Assembly (NCBI RefSeq): GCF_003113265.1
Contig: NZ_PUIV01000013.1
Location: 1-64,000 of the forward strand
Reading direction: 5' to 3'
Origin: Methylosinus sporium
GTDB taxonomy: Bacteria; Pseudomonadota; Alphaproteobacteria; Rhizobiales; Beijerinckiaceae
Length of the DNA stretch: 64,000 nucleotides
In this document: piece by piece, positions 9,368 through 19,288 of the stretch
How positions within the stretch are numbered: the stretch's first letter is position 1
Layout of the letters: each line of letters starts with the position of its first letter
Made by a program: the position numbers and the translations under genes
Notes under the pieces: model-generated
Databases searched by the model: none
Told to the model about the DNA's origin: nothing
Seen by the model: the letters and a program-made list of their open reading frames with translations, nothing else

Positions 9368-10662
9368 AGCCGAATTTCGCCTCGCGCATCTCCTGGCCGC
9401 CGAAGCGGCCCGCGTCCCTCGTCGCGCTGGCGACGCTCGTCGCGCTGGCGGCGGGTGGCGTCTATGTCGCGCGCCCCTGGCACTCCGGCGAGGATGGCGC
9501 AAAAGAATCCGCCGCAGCGGCGGGCGGCAAGCGTGACGGGCGCCGCCGTGGCTTCGACGGACCGATCGCCATAACGGCGACTCCGGCGCGCGTCGCGGAT
9601 GTGCCGGTGACGATCGACGCGGTCGGCACGGCGCAGGCGCTCAACACGGTGACGGTGCGCACGCAGGTCGACGGACGTCTGATCAAGCTCGCCTTCGAGG
9701 AGGGGCAGAACGTCAAAAAGGGCGACATTGTCGCGCTCATCGATCCGACGCTCTATCAGGCCGCCTATGATCAGGCGGTCGCCAAAAAGGCGCAAGACGA
9801 GGCCAATCTCGCCAACGCCCGCGTCGATGTGACGCGCTACAAGAAGCTCGCGGCGAGCAATTTCGGCTCGCAGCAGCAATATGCGACGCAAGAGTCGCTC
9901 GTCACCCAGCTCGAGGCGCAGATCCGCGCCGATCAGGGCGCGATCGACAACGCCAAGGCGACGCTGGACTACGCCACCATACGTTCGCCGATCGACGGAC
10001 GCACCGGAATAAGGCTCGTCGACGTCGGCAATATCCTGCACAGCTCGGATCAGACCGGCATCGTCGTCATCACCCAGCTCCAGCCGATCTATGTGGTCTT
10101 CACCGTGCCGCAACAGTCTCTGCCCGCGGTGCAGAAGGCGCAATCGCGCGCTCCGGCCAAGGCGGCCGCGCTCGCCTCCGATAATTCCAGCGTGCTCGAC
10201 ACGGGGCGCGTGGCGGTGATCGACAATCAGATCGATCAGACGACGGGCACGGTGAAGGTGAAAGCCACATTCGAGAACAAAGAGCTCTCGCTCTGGCCCG
10301 GGCAATTCGTCAATGTCCGCGTGACGGTGGACCTGTTGCGTGACGCGCGCGTCGTGCCGAGCGCCGCCATTCAGCGCGGCCCCAACGGCGCCTTCGTCTA
10401 TGTGCTGAACGCGGATGAGACCGTCTCGATGCGGCCGGTCGTCGTCGGACGGCAGGACGAGGCGCAGGCCGTCATCGTCTCCGGCGTCGAGCCGGGCGAG
10501 AAGGTCGCGACCACCGGCTTCGCGCGGCTCGTCGACGGCTCGCAGGTGCGGGTGATGGAGCCGACCGCCGACCGCGGGGCCGAAGCGGCGGAGGGCGCCG
10601 CGCCGCGCCCCCGCCGGGAGCGCAATCGAGAGGCCGGCGGCGGTCCGCCGCAGAGAAGGTGA
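9364..10662 (+). CDS. mdtA: RND efflux periplasmic adaptor, MdtA-like
   Basis: Membrane fusion protein of about 432 residues linking the RND pumps to the outer-membrane channel. It has an N-terminal membrane anchor (about residues 17-38), a lipoyl half-motif VRTQVDGRLIKLAFEEGQNVKKGD, an alpha-helical hairpin (about 125-185), the second lipoyl half TIRSPIDGRTGIRLVDVGN, beta-barrel, and a membrane-proximal domain; the arginine-rich tail is variable. The GTG at 9364 overlaps the upstream stop; a GTG at 9358 is possible. The domain set is that of MdtA in MdtABC multidrug efflux systems. Confidence 0.9.
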   Translation: MKPNFASRISWPPKRPASLVALATLVALAAGGVYVARPWHSGEDGAKESAAAAGGKRDGRRRGFDGPIAITATPARVADVPVTIDAVGTAQALNTVTVRTQVDGRLIKLAFEEGQNVKKGDIVALIDPTLYQAAYDQAVAKKAQDEANLANARVDVTRYKKLAASNFGSQQQYATQESLVTQLEAQIRADQGAIDNAKATLDYATIRSPIDGRTGIRLVDVGNILHSSDQTGIVVITQLQPIYVVFTVPQQSLPAVQKAQSRAPAKAAALASDNSSVLDTGRVAVIDNQIDQTTGTVKVKATFENKELSLWPGQFVNVRVTVDLLRDARVVPSAAIQRGPNGAFVYVLNADETVSMRPVVVGRQDEAQAVIVSGVEPGEKVATTGFARLVDGSQVRVMEPTADRGAEAAEGAAPRPRRERNREAGGGPPQRR

Positions 10663-10671
10663 CATGCGGCA

Positions 10672-13600
10672 ATGAGCGTGTCCACGCCCTTCATCGAACG
10701 GCCGGTGGCGACCTCGCTGCTCGGCTTCGCCGTGCTGCTGTTCGGCCTGTTGGGCTATGCGCGCCTGTCGATCTCGCCGCTGCCGCAGGTCGATTTTCCG
10801 ACCATTCAGGTCACGACGCAATTGCCGGGCGCCAATCCCGACACGATGGCGGCGCTGGTGACGGCCTCGCTCGAGCGGCAATTCGGGCAGATTCCGTCGC
10901 TGCAGACCATGTCGTCGCAAAGCTCGTTCGGCCTGTCGCAGATCACGCTGCAATTCGATCTCGATCGCGACATAGACGGCGCCGCGCAGGATGTGCAATC
11001 GGCGATCAACGCCGCCGCCTCGACGCTGCCGCGCACCCTGCCCTATCCGCCCGTCTATGCGAAGGTCAATCCGGCCGACACGCCGGTGGTGACGCTCACC
11101 CTGCGCTCGAAGACCGCCAATATGCGGCAGATGAGCGATGTCGCCGACACGCTGATCGCGCCGCGCCTCTCGGAAGTTCCCGGCGTCGGCCATGTGGCGG
11201 TGGAGGGCGGCGTGCGGCCGGCGGTGCGCATTCAGGCCGATCTCGGCCGGCTCGCCGCCAATCGCATGAGCATGGAGGATTTGCGAGCCGCCATCGCCGC
11301 CGCCAATGTCGCCGGCGCCAAGGGCTCGCTCGACGGGCTGCATCAATCCTACACGCTCGACGCCAATGACCAGCTGCAGGCGGCGCGGCAGTTCGAGACC
11401 GTCGTCGTCGCCTATCGCAATGGCGCGCCGATCATGCTGCGCGATGTGGCGACGGTCGTCGACGGGCTCGAAAATTCGCGGGTCGGCGGCTGGTATCGCG
11501 GCGAGCCGGCGATCATCCTCGACGTGCAGCGGCAGCCGGGCGCGAATATCATCAGCACGGTGGATCAGCTCCACAAGGAGCTGCCCGACATCATGCGCGC
11601 CCTGCCCAAGGGCATGTCGCTCGAAGTGGTCAACGACCGCACGCAGACCATCCGCGCCTCGATAGAGGACGTCGAATTCACCCTGGCGCTGGCGACGGCG
11701 CTGGTGATCTTGGTGGTGCTCTTGTTCCTGCGCAGCTGGCGCGCCACGGTCATCGCCGGCGTCAGCCTGCCGCTCTCGATCATCGCGACATTCGCGCTGA
11801 TGTCGCTGGCCGGCTTCTCGCTCGACAATCTGTCGCTGATGGCGCTCACCATCGGCGCGGGCTTCGTCGTCGACGACGCCATTGTGATGATCGAGAACAT
11901 CGTCCGCAACATAGAACTCGGCAAGACGCCGCATCGCGCAGCGCTGGACGGCGCGCGCGAGATCGCTTTCACCGTGATCTCGCTCACCGTCTCGCTGATC
12001 GCCGTGTTCATCCCGCTCTTGTTCATGACCGGCCTCGTCGGCCGCATGTTCCGCGAATTCGCGCTGACGCTCACCGCGCAGGTCGTCGTCTCGGCGATCA
12101 TCTCGCTCACGCTGACGCCCATGCTCTGCGCCAAGCTGCTGAAGCCGGGCGCGGGACACGCCGCCCATGCGCCGGCGAGCGGCTTTTCCGCCTGGCTCGA
12201 CGAATTCTACGCCAAGACGCTCGCCATGGCGCTGGGCCGGCAGGGGCTGATGCTGGCGCTCACCTTCGGCACGCTGGCGCTCACCTTCGCGCTCTACGCC
12301 GTCATCCCGAAAGGCTTCCTGCCGCGCCAGGACACGAGCCTGCTCAATGTGGTGCTGGAGGCCTCGCCCGATTCCTCCTTCGAGACGATGACGCGGCTGC
12401 AGGCCGAAGTGTCGAAAATCTTCGAGGCCGAGCCGGAGGCGACGGGGACGGCCTCGGTGCTGGGCGTCGGCCCGCTCAACGCCACCACCAATGTCGCCCA
12501 TATGTCGGTCACGCTGCGCCCGCGCGACATTCGCAGCACGAGCGCCGACGAGATCGCCGAGCGGCTGAAGCGCGCAGTCGAGCGCGTCCCCGGCGCCGCC
12601 GTCTATATCGAGCCGGTGCAGGACATTCAGATCACGACGCGCGCCAGCCGCTCGCAATATCAATATACGCTGACCGCGCCCGATCAGGCCGAATTGCAGG
12701 AATGGTCGCAACGGCTCCTCGACGAGATCCGCCGCGACGGCGCCTTCCGCAACGTCGCCGCCGAGACGCAGAACGGCGGCCTGCGCACCTTTTTGCGCAT
12801 CGACCGCGAGATGATGGGCCGGCTGGGCGTCACCGCGCAAAATGTCGACGACACGCTGAACGACGCTTTCGGCCAGCGGCAGATTTCCACCATCTACGCC
12901 CAGTCCAACCAATATCGCGTGATATTGGAGGCCGCGCCGCAATTTCAGCGCGACCCGACCGCGCTCGAAAAGCTCTATGTCTCGCCCTCCAATGGCGGCC
13001 CGCAGACGCCGATCTCGACCTTCGTGTCGGTGGAGCAGACGACAGCGCCGCTCGCCGTCGCGCATCAGGAGCAGTTTCCGGCGGCGACGATCAGCTTCGA
13101 CCTCGCGCCCGGCGCCGCGCTCGGCGACGCCGTGGAGGCGCTCGCGAAAGCCGAACGCGAGATCGGCCTGCCCTCCTCCATCATCGGCATGTTCAGCGCC
13201 GACGCGGCGGAATTCCGCAAATCGCTCGCCGGCCAGCCCTGGCTCATTCTGGCGGCGGCCATCGCCATCTATGTGGTGCTGGGCGTGCTCTACGAGAGCT
13301 ATGCGCATCCCTTCACCGTGCTGACGACGCTGCCCTCGGCCGGCGTCGGCGCGCTGCTGGCGCTGATGGCGATGGGGCTCGACATGTCGCTCGTCGCGCT
13401 GATCGGCGTCGTGCTGCTGATGGGCATCGTCAAGAAGAACGCCATCATGATGATCGACTTCGCGCTGGAGGCGGAGAAGACCGACGGACTGGCGCCGATC
13501 GACTCCATCGTGCGCGCCTGCCGCTTACGCTTTCGGCCGATCATGATGACGACGCTGGCCGCTCTGCTCGGCGCGCTGCCGCTGGCGCTGGCGCATGGGC

Positions 13601-13815
13601 CGGGCAGCGAGTTGCGCATTCCGCTCGGCGTGTCGATCATCGGCGGCCTCGTGCTGTCGCAAATGCTGACGCTCTATACGACGCCGGTCATCTATCTCGC
13701 CGTCGATCGGCTGCGCGCGCGGCTGCGCGAATGGCTGCATGGCGCCCCCGCGCCGCAGCCGCGGCCGGCCGCGCCCGCCGCTCCCTCCGCCGAGCGCAAG
13801 GAGGCGGCGGAATGA
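10672..13815 (+). CDS. mdtB: RND multidrug efflux permease, MdtB-like
   Basis: Inner-membrane proton-driven pump of 1047 residues, the usual length for HAE1 RND permeases. The start STPFIERPVATSLLGFAVLLFGLLGY matches MdtB/MdtC. Helix 4 carries the proton-relay acidic pair in the GAGFVVDDAIVMIEN motif, and helix 6 and the second bundle carry the GIVKKNAIMMIDFALEAE and RFRPIMMTTLAALLGALPLA segments. It begins nine bases after mdtA. In E. coli MdtB and MdtC form a heterotrimer; two adjacent and distinct permeases here suggest the same. Substrates cannot be read from the sequence. Confidence 0.9.
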   Translation: MSVSTPFIERPVATSLLGFAVLLFGLLGYARLSISPLPQVDFPTIQVTTQLPGANPDTMAALVTASLERQFGQIPSLQTMSSQSSFGLSQITLQFDLDRDIDGAAQDVQSAINAAASTLPRTLPYPPVYAKVNPADTPVVTLTLRSKTANMRQMSDVADTLIAPRLSEVPGVGHVAVEGGVRPAVRIQADLGRLAANRMSMEDLRAAIAAANVAGAKGSLDGLHQSYTLDANDQLQAARQFETVVVAYRNGAPIMLRDVATVVDGLENSRVGGWYRGEPAIILDVQRQPGANIISTVDQLHKELPDIMRALPKGMSLEVVNDRTQTIRASIEDVEFTLALATALVILVVLLFLRSWRATVIAGVSLPLSIIATFALMSLAGFSLDNLSLMALTIGAGFVVDDAIVMIENIVRNIELGKTPHRAALDGAREIAFTVISLTVSLIAVFIPLLFMTGLVGRMFREFALTLTAQVVVSAIISLTLTPMLCAKLLKPGAGHAAHAPASGFSAWLDEFYAKTLAMALGRQGLMLALTFGTLALTFALYAVIPKGFLPRQDTSLLNVVLEASPDSSFETMTRLQAEVSKIFEAEPEATGTASVLGVGPLNATTNVAHMSVTLRPRDIRSTSADEIAERLKRAVERVPGAAVYIEPVQDIQITTRASRSQYQYTLTAPDQAELQEWSQRLLDEIRRDGAFRNVAAETQNGGLRTFLRIDREMMGRLGVTAQNVDDTLNDAFGQRQISTIYAQSNQYRVILEAAPQFQRDPTALEKLYVSPSNGGPQTPISTFVSVEQTTAPLAVAHQEQFPAATISFDLAPGAALGDAVEALAKAEREIGLPSSIIGMFSADAAEFRKSLAGQPWLILAAAIAIYVVLGVLYESYAHPFTVLTTLPSAGVGALLALMAMGLDMSLVALIGVVLLMGIVKKNAIMMIDFALEAEKTDGLAPIDSIVRACRLRFRPIMMTTLAALLGALPLALAHGPGSELRIPLGVSIIGGLVLSQMLTLYTTPVIYLAVDRLRARLREWLHGAPAPQPRPAAPAAPSAERKEAAE

Positions 13816-13843
13816 CGGAATGTCCGAGCGATCGCCCGCGATA

Positions 13844-13889
13844 CGAGCCTGAAGGCTCGCGGTCCAGAGCGCGCCTCGGACCGCGAGCC
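13844..13889 (+). repeat. Palindromic element between mdtB and mdtC
   Basis: The 82-bp gap between the two permease genes holds overlapping hairpins. CGAGCC-TGAA-GGCTCG lies at 13844-13859. A perfect 12-bp inverted repeat GGCTCGCGGTCC / GGACCGCGAGCC lies at 13854-13865 and 13878-13889 with a 12-nt spacer. The two structures share the GGCTCG arm, so they are mutually exclusive. The first hairpin recurs almost identically at 36027-36044, which marks it as a dispersed repeat. There is no T-run, so a plain terminator is unlikely. Confidence 0.75.
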
Positions 13890-13897
13890 CTCACGCC

Positions 13898-16800
13898 ATG
13901 AACATCTCCGAGCCCTTCATCCGCCGGCCGGTGGGCGCGAGCCTGCTCGCCGCGGCGCTGTTCATGATCGGGGCCGTCGCCTATTTCTTTCTGCCGGTCG
14001 CGAGCCTGCCGGCGATCGACTTTCCGGCGATCGGCGTCGTCGCTGCGCGGCCGGGCGCCGATCCGGCGACGATGGCGGCCTCGGTCGCCGCCCCGCTGGA
14101 GCGCCGCCTCGCCGGAATTTCGGGCGTCACCGAGCTCACCTCGGTGAGCTCGCTCGGGCAGACGCAGATCGTCGCGCAATTCGACATCAATCGAAACATC
14201 GACTCGGCCGCGCGCGACGTGCAGGCGGCGATCAATGCGGCCGCGACCGATCTGCCGTCCGATCTGCCGATCCTGCCGACCTTCCGCAAGGCGAGCCAGG
14301 CGACGGTGCCGTCCATCGTCCTGGCGCTGACCTCCGAAACTCTGCCCACCAGCGCCATTTTCGACGCCGCGGATACGGTCATCGCGCAGCGCATCTCGCA
14401 AGTGCCGGGCGTCGCCCAGGTGCGCATCGCCGGCGCCGAGCAGCCGGCGATCCGCGTGCAGATCGACCCGGCGCGGCTGGCGACGATGGGCATAGGCATG
14501 GATCGGGTGGCGAGCGCCATCAACTCCGCCAATGTTCTGTCTCCGCTCGGCGCGCTGAACGGCGACGAGCTCGGCCGCACCATCGCCGCGAACGACCAGC
14601 TTTCGACCCCGCGCGAGTTTCGCGACATCGTCGTCACCGCCGCCAATGGCGCGGTGGTCAAGCTCGGCGACATCGCCACCGTCGACCGCAGCGTGCGCAA
14701 CCGGCTCGCGGCCGGGTGGTTCAACGGCAAGCCCGCGGTGCTGATCATCGTGACGCGGCAGCCGGACGCCAATGTGATCGCCATGGTCGATCAGGTGAAG
14801 GCGCTGCTGCCCGAGCTGCAGAAATGGGTGCCGAGCGGCGTCGATATCTCGATTCTCTCGGACCGCACGCAGTCGATCCGCGCCAGCGTCTCGGAAATTC
14901 AAAACACTCTGCTCGTGTCCGTCGCTCTCGTGATGGCGGTGGTGTACGTCTTTCTGCGCCGCGCGACGCCGGTTTTCGCCGCCGCGGTGACGGTGCCATT
15001 GTCGCTCGTCGGCTCCTGCGCCGCCATGTGGCTCGCCGGCTTCTCGATCGACAATCTCTCGCTGATGGCGCTCACCATTGCGGTCGGCTTCGTCATCGAC
15101 GACGCCATCGTCATGATCGAGAACATAGAGACCAATGTCGAGCGCGGCATGGGGCGCATGGAGGCGGCGCTCGCCGGCGCGAAGCAGATCGGCTTCACCG
15201 TCGTGTCGATCAGCCTGTCGCTCGTCGCCGTCTTCATCCCGCTGCTGCTGATGGACGGAATTCCCGGCCGGCTGCTGCGCGAATTCGCCTTCACGCTGAC
15301 CTTCGCCATCGTCATCTCCACCATCGTCTCGCTGACGGTGACGCCGATGATCTGCGCGCAGCTTCCCTCGCCCCGGCGCGATGCGCCGTCGCGTCTCGAC
15401 AGGCTCGTCGAGGGCGCGCTGACGCGGCTCGTCGGCCTCTATGCGCGCAGCCTGAAGCCGGTCATCGACCATCCCTGGGCGACGCTCCTCGTGATCGCGC
15501 TAACGATCGGCTGGACCGTTCATCTCTACGGCTCCATCCCCAAGGGCAATCTGCCGCAAGACGATATCGGCCTGCTCAACGGCACGACCGAAGCCTCTCC
15601 CGATATTTCCTTCGCCGATATGGTCGTGCTGCAGAAGAAGGCCGCGGCCATCGCCGCCGCCGATCCCGACGTCGTCAATGTCGGCTCCTTCATCGGCGCC
15701 GCCAATTTGACGATGTCGGGAAATCAGGGGCGGCTGTTCCTGGCGCTGAAGCCGGCCAATGAGCGCAAGGCGTCGAGCTTCGACGTCGTCGCGCGGCTGC
15801 GCAAGGAATTCGCCAAGATCGCCGGGCTCGGCGTTTTCATGACGCCGTCACAGGATCTGCGGTCGGGCGGACGCCAGAGCAAGGCGCAATATCAATTCAC
15901 CATCGCCGCCTCCACGATCGATCTGCTGGAGGAATGGACGCCGAAGCTGCTCGCGCGGCTGCAGAAGCTGCCGGAGCTCGCCGACGTCACCAGCGATCGC
16001 CAGCAGGGCGCGCTGAAAGCCAGCGTCATCATCGACCGCACCGCGGCCTCGCGCCTCGGCGTGCCGATTCAGGCCATAGACGCCGCGCTCAGCAGCTCCT
16101 TCGGCCAGCGCCAGGACTCGATCATCTATACGCAGCGCAACCAATATCGCGTCATCGTCGAGGCCCCATTGTCGCGCCAGCGCGATCCGCGCGATCTCGC
16201 CAGCCTCTATGTCACGGCGAATGACGGCGGCCAGGTTCCGCTCACCGCGGTCGCCCGCATCGAGCGCGGAACCATGCCGCTCGTCGTCAATCATCAGGGC
16301 GTGACGCCGGCGACGACGATCGCTTTCAACATAGCGCCGGGCCATACGCTGGACGCCGCAACCAAGGCCGTTCTCACGGCGACCGACGAAATGCAGCTCC
16401 CCAATGGCGTGCAGGCGGAATTCGCCGGCGACGCCAAGGATCTCCGCAAGCTCTCCTCGGGCATGGCGTGGCTGCTCGTCGCCTCGCTGTTGGCCGTCTA
16501 CATCATCCTCGGCGTGCTCTATGAGAGTCTCGCCCATCCGGTGACGATCATCTCCACCCTGCCCTCGGCGAGTCTCGGCGCGCTGCTGGCGCTCGAAGCC
16601 TTCGGCATGGAGTTCACGCTGATCGCCTTCATCGGCATTCTGCTGCTCATCGGCATCGTCAAGAAGAACGGCATCATGCTCGTCGACTTCGCCCTGCACG
16701 CCGAGCGCGACAAGGGATATTCCGTGCGCGACGCGGCTCTGGAGGCGGCGGTGGAGCGTTTCCGGCCGATATTGATGACGACGATCGCCGCCATGCTCGG

Positions 16801-17026
16801 CGCTCTGCCGCTCGCCTTCGCCGGCGGGATCGGCGCGGAAATGCGCCGTCCGCTCGGCGTCGCCATCGTCGGCGGGCTGCTGCTCAGCCAATTGCTGACG
16901 CTCTATACGACGCCGGTCATCTATCTGCTGATGAGCAAGCTGGAGAGCCGGCGGCCGCGGCGCGCCCCGGAGGCGCCGGGTCGGGAGGCGTCGATCACAG
17001 AGCGGCAGGCGGCGAACGCGTCTTGA
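13898..17026 (+). CDS. mdtC: RND multidrug efflux permease, MdtC-like
   Basis: A 1042-residue HAE1 RND permease, paralogous to the preceding gene but clearly diverged. It starts NISEPFIRRPVGASLLAAAL, carries the AVGFVIDDAIVMIENIETNV motif with the acidic proton-relay pair, and in the second half GIVKKNGIMLVDFALHAE and RFRPILMTTIAAMLGALPLA. The order channel, adaptor, MdtB, MdtC without an adjacent two-component system departs from the E. coli mdtABCD-baeSR arrangement. The hairpin before it could tune its expression relative to mdtB. Confidence 0.9.
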   Translation: MNISEPFIRRPVGASLLAAALFMIGAVAYFFLPVASLPAIDFPAIGVVAARPGADPATMAASVAAPLERRLAGISGVTELTSVSSLGQTQIVAQFDINRNIDSAARDVQAAINAAATDLPSDLPILPTFRKASQATVPSIVLALTSETLPTSAIFDAADTVIAQRISQVPGVAQVRIAGAEQPAIRVQIDPARLATMGIGMDRVASAINSANVLSPLGALNGDELGRTIAANDQLSTPREFRDIVVTAANGAVVKLGDIATVDRSVRNRLAAGWFNGKPAVLIIVTRQPDANVIAMVDQVKALLPELQKWVPSGVDISILSDRTQSIRASVSEIQNTLLVSVALVMAVVYVFLRRATPVFAAAVTVPLSLVGSCAAMWLAGFSIDNLSLMALTIAVGFVIDDAIVMIENIETNVERGMGRMEAALAGAKQIGFTVVSISLSLVAVFIPLLLMDGIPGRLLREFAFTLTFAIVISTIVSLTVTPMICAQLPSPRRDAPSRLDRLVEGALTRLVGLYARSLKPVIDHPWATLLVIALTIGWTVHLYGSIPKGNLPQDDIGLLNGTTEASPDISFADMVVLQKKAAAIAAADPDVVNVGSFIGAANLTMSGNQGRLFLALKPANERKASSFDVVARLRKEFAKIAGLGVFMTPSQDLRSGGRQSKAQYQFTIAASTIDLLEEWTPKLLARLQKLPELADVTSDRQQGALKASVIIDRTAASRLGVPIQAIDAALSSSFGQRQDSIIYTQRNQYRVIVEAPLSRQRDPRDLASLYVTANDGGQVPLTAVARIERGTMPLVVNHQGVTPATTIAFNIAPGHTLDAATKAVLTATDEMQLPNGVQAEFAGDAKDLRKLSSGMAWLLVASLLAVYIILGVLYESLAHPVTIISTLPSASLGALLALEAFGMEFTLIAFIGILLLIGIVKKNGIMLVDFALHAERDKGYSVRDAALEAAVERFRPILMTTIAAMLGALPLAFAGGIGAEMRRPLGVAIVGGLLLSQLLTLYTTPVIYLLMSKLESRRPRRAPEAPGREASITERQAANAS

Positions 17027-17089
17027 ACGCGGATGTCGCTGACCCAAGGAGACTCGCGGGGCGACAGGCTCGGCGCGCGAGGATCGAGA

Positions 17090-17377
17090 TCAGTGGGTGA
17101 AATCGCCCTGCGTCTCGAAGAACAGCCGCAGCACGGGATGCTCGCCGCAATCCTCGACCGGTATATGCCAGAATTTCGAATCCATCTGCGGAAAGCGCGA
17201 CATGGGCAGATGAATCTCGGTCAGCCGCACATGATTGCCGCGCCCCTCGATCATCGCCTCGCCGAGCAGATGCAGCAGATCTTCGAGCCGATCGGGCACT
17301 TCCGCGACAGTGAGGGTCGTCGAATTCGAGAGCGGGCGGGACTTGTCGCAAATGAGCTCGTAATCAGCTGGTTTCAT
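17090..17377 (-). CDS. Small hypothetical protein (95 aa)
   Basis: Not recognised. A 95-residue soluble-looking protein beginning MKPADYELICDKSRPLSNST and ending in FFETQGDFTH. It has no signal peptide, no membrane segment and two isolated cysteines. The ATG follows a GGTGGGGGCGG stretch that can act as a ribosome binding site. Codon use is biased like its neighbours, and the overlapping plus-strand frame is arginine-rich and unconvincing, so this strand is preferred. It sits alone between mdtC (convergent) and bluB (same strand, 190 bp upstream). Confidence 0.6.
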   Translation of the reverse strand: MKPADYELICDKSRPLSNSTTLTVAEVPDRLEDLLHLLGEAMIEGRGNHVRLTEIHLPMSRFPQMDSKFWHIPVEDCGEHPVLRLFFETQGDFTH

Positions 17378-17568
17378 AAAGCCGCCCCCACCTTTGCCGG
17401 CCTAAAGGCAAGCAAGACACATACCGCAGGCGGAACCGCTGGCTCCATTGTGCGGCGCGTCCGCCCTGCGCCAGCGCCCACTATAGAACCCTTCGGATAA
17501 AGGTCAAAAGGCGAGCGCGGCTCTCAGCATCGAAAAAATCACAAAAGCGCGTCAATTTTGTAACAGCA

Positions 17569-18270
17569 TCAAACAATTGAATTATTTGTTCGATTTCCCC
17601 ATCGATCGGAGAAGATCAATTCCTCGAGCGGCAGGCGCTTCGCCCATTGCCGGATCTCGAGCTCCGGTCGCGCATAGGTTTTGGCGACGCGGCCGACGCA
17701 GAGATAGGCGACGATCGCGATTTGCGGCGGAATGTCGAGAATCTCACGTAAATCCTGCTCTCGCAATATGCTGACCCAGCCGACGCCGATTCCCTCCGCC
17801 CGCGCCGCCAGCCAGAGATTTTGCACCGCACAGGCCGTGGACAGGAGATCGGCCTCCGGCTGCTGGGTGCGTCCGAGCCCGGTCGGGCCCTGCCGGGAGC
17901 GGTCGCAAGTGATGCAGACATTCAGCGGCGCCTTCAAAATTCCTTGCAGCTTCAAGCTTCTGTAATGGGCGCGCCGTTCCGGCGGCAGCAGCGCCTCCTC
18001 GGCCTCGGAGGCGCGCTCGAAAGCGGCGTGAACCGCCTCTCGCAGGGCGCGATCGCGGATCAGCAGGAAGTTCCACGGCTGCATGAAGCCGACCGAAGGC
18101 GCGTGATGCGCGGCGTCGAGAAGGCGCATCACCTCCTCCTGCGACAAATCGTCTGGGAGAAACTCGTCCCTTACGTCACGCCGGGTGTGGATGGCGCGAT
18201 AGACGGCGGCGCGCTCCTCCTCCGAGAAGGGCGCATTGGCGACGAGCGACGGCTCGGGATCAAAGACCAT
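17569..18270 (-). CDS. bluB: 5,6-dimethylbenzimidazole synthase BluB
   Basis: Oxygen-dependent flavodestructase that cuts FMNH2 to make 5,6-dimethylbenzimidazole, the lower ligand of vitamin B12. The 233-residue protein has the nitroreductase-like fold with family signatures: the RRDVRDEFLPD start motif binding FMN phosphate, HHAPSVGFMQPWNF near residue 55-70, and GLGRTQQPEADLLSTACAVQNLWL near 130-155. Length matches BluB. Its start overlaps the end of cobC by 11 bp, making it the last gene of the cobK-cobQ-cobC-bluB unit. Presence of BluB implies aerobic cobalamin synthesis with DMB as lower ligand. Confidence 0.94.
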   Translation of the reverse strand: MVFDPEPSLVANAPFSEEERAAVYRAIHTRRDVRDEFLPDDLSQEEVMRLLDAAHHAPSVGFMQPWNFLLIRDRALREAVHAAFERASEAEEALLPPERRAHYRSLKLQGILKAPLNVCITCDRSRQGPTGLGRTQQPEADLLSTACAVQNLWLAARAEGIGVGWVSILREQDLREILDIPPQIAIVAYLCVGRVAKTYARPELEIRQWAKRLPLEELIFSDRWGNRTNNSIV

Positions 18271-19288
18271 TTCGTCCGCTCTCCAATGCGCGCTCCAGCC
18301 GTTCCCAGGCCGCGGGCGCAGCCGGCAGGCCGAAACGGAGCCGATCCGGCCGCTCGCCGAACCTACGCGTCAATATGCCGCGCCGGGCGAGATGGGCAAA
18401 CCATCGATCCGCCGCCGCATGGCGAACGAGCCGAAAAAGCGACGCTCCGCCAATGATTTCGAAGCCTGCGGCGGCGAGCAGCCCGTCGAGCCGGGCGGCG
18501 TCCTGCGCGAGCGCGACGCCGCGGGCCGCGAGCCAGGGCGCATCGGCGAGCGCCGCCGCGCCGATCGCCAGCGCCGGGCCGGAGACGCTCCAGGGTCCGA
18601 GCGTCGCCCGCAGCCGCTCGGCGATCTGAGCGCCGCAGAGCGCGAAGCCGAGCCGCACGCCGGGCAGCCCATAGGCCTTGCCGAAAGACCGCAGAAGAAC
18701 GAGGCCGTCCTCCCCCGCGCACAGCGCGAGGCTGGCCTCGGCGGGAAGGAAATCGGCGAAAGCCTCGTCGACGATGAGCAGCCCGCCCTTCGCCGCCATG
18801 CGGCGGGCCGTGTCGGCGAGGCGCGCGGCGGGCTCGAGGCGGCCGTCGGGATTATTGGGATTGACGATGACGCCGACCTCGGCCGCCGCGATCTCTTCCA
18901 ATGTTTCCACCCGCGAGACCTCGGCGCCGGCGGCGCGCCAGACGGCCGCGTGCTCCGCATAGGTGTGGCCGAGGACGGCGACCCGCGTCGCCGGCCGCAA
19001 GCGCGGCAGGCATTGAATGAAAGCCTGCGTCCCCGCCCCCGCGACGACCTGCGCCTTCGGACCGGCGTGATAGGCGACGGCCGCGATACGCTCCAGCGCA
19101 ACGAGCGCGGCGACATCCGGCAAGCGGGTAAAAACCTCCGGCGCGAGCGGCGGCAAGGGATAGGGATAGGGGCTGACGCCGGTCGAGAGATCGATCCAGG
19201 GCTCCGGCGCCTGCGGAAAATGCGCCCGCGCGAGATCGAGCCGGCCGCCATGCAGGATCGGCGGCAAGATCGGCGGCGAAACGCTCAT
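18260..19288 (-). CDS. cobC: Threonine-phosphate decarboxylase CobC (CobD in Salmonella naming)
   Basis: PLP-dependent class I/II aminotransferase-fold enzyme forming (R)-1-amino-2-propanol phosphate, the linker joining the nucleotide loop to the corrin ring. The 342-residue protein has [25 protein letters not shown] at the N-terminus, NPNNPDG at residues 143-149, DEAFADF near 174-180 and the PLP-binding lysine K204 in [10 protein letters not shown]. The start overlaps the cobQ stop by four bases and the end overlaps bluB, so the unit is translated as one. A histidinol-phosphate aminotransferase is the alternative by fold but is ruled out by context and N-terminal motif. Confidence 0.92.
   Translation of the reverse strand: MSVSPPILPPILHGGRLDLARAHFPQAPEPWIDLSTGVSPYPYPLPPLAPEVFTRLPDVAALVALERIAAVAYHAGPKAQVVAGAGTQAFIQCLPRLRPATRVAVLGHTYAEHAAVWRAAGAEVSRVETLEEIAAAEVGVIVNPNNPDGRLEPAARLADTARRMAAKGGLLIVDEAFADFLPAEASLALCAGEDGLVLLRSFGKAYGLPGVRLGFALCGAQIAERLRATLGPWSVSGPALAIGAAALADAPWLAARGVALAQDAARLDGLLAAAGFEIIGGASLFRLVRHAAADRWFAHLARRGILTRRFGERPDRLRFGLPAAPAAWERLERALESGRNGL

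Noticed and set aside
9337-13308. 1323-codon open frame antisense to the adaptor and mdtB genes
   Set aside because: Arginine- and glutamine-rich translation without any domain; it mirrors the codon bias of the real RND genes on the other strand, as expected at this GC content.
13688-15472. 594-codon minus-strand frame across the mdtB-mdtC junction
   Set aside because: Antisense shadow rich in Arg, Asp, His and Gln, no motif, and it crosses two well-supported genes.
17033-17500. 155-codon plus-strand frame opposite the 95-residue hypothetical gene
   Set aside because: No ribosome binding site, irregular composition, and it runs through the stretch where the minus frame has better coding character.
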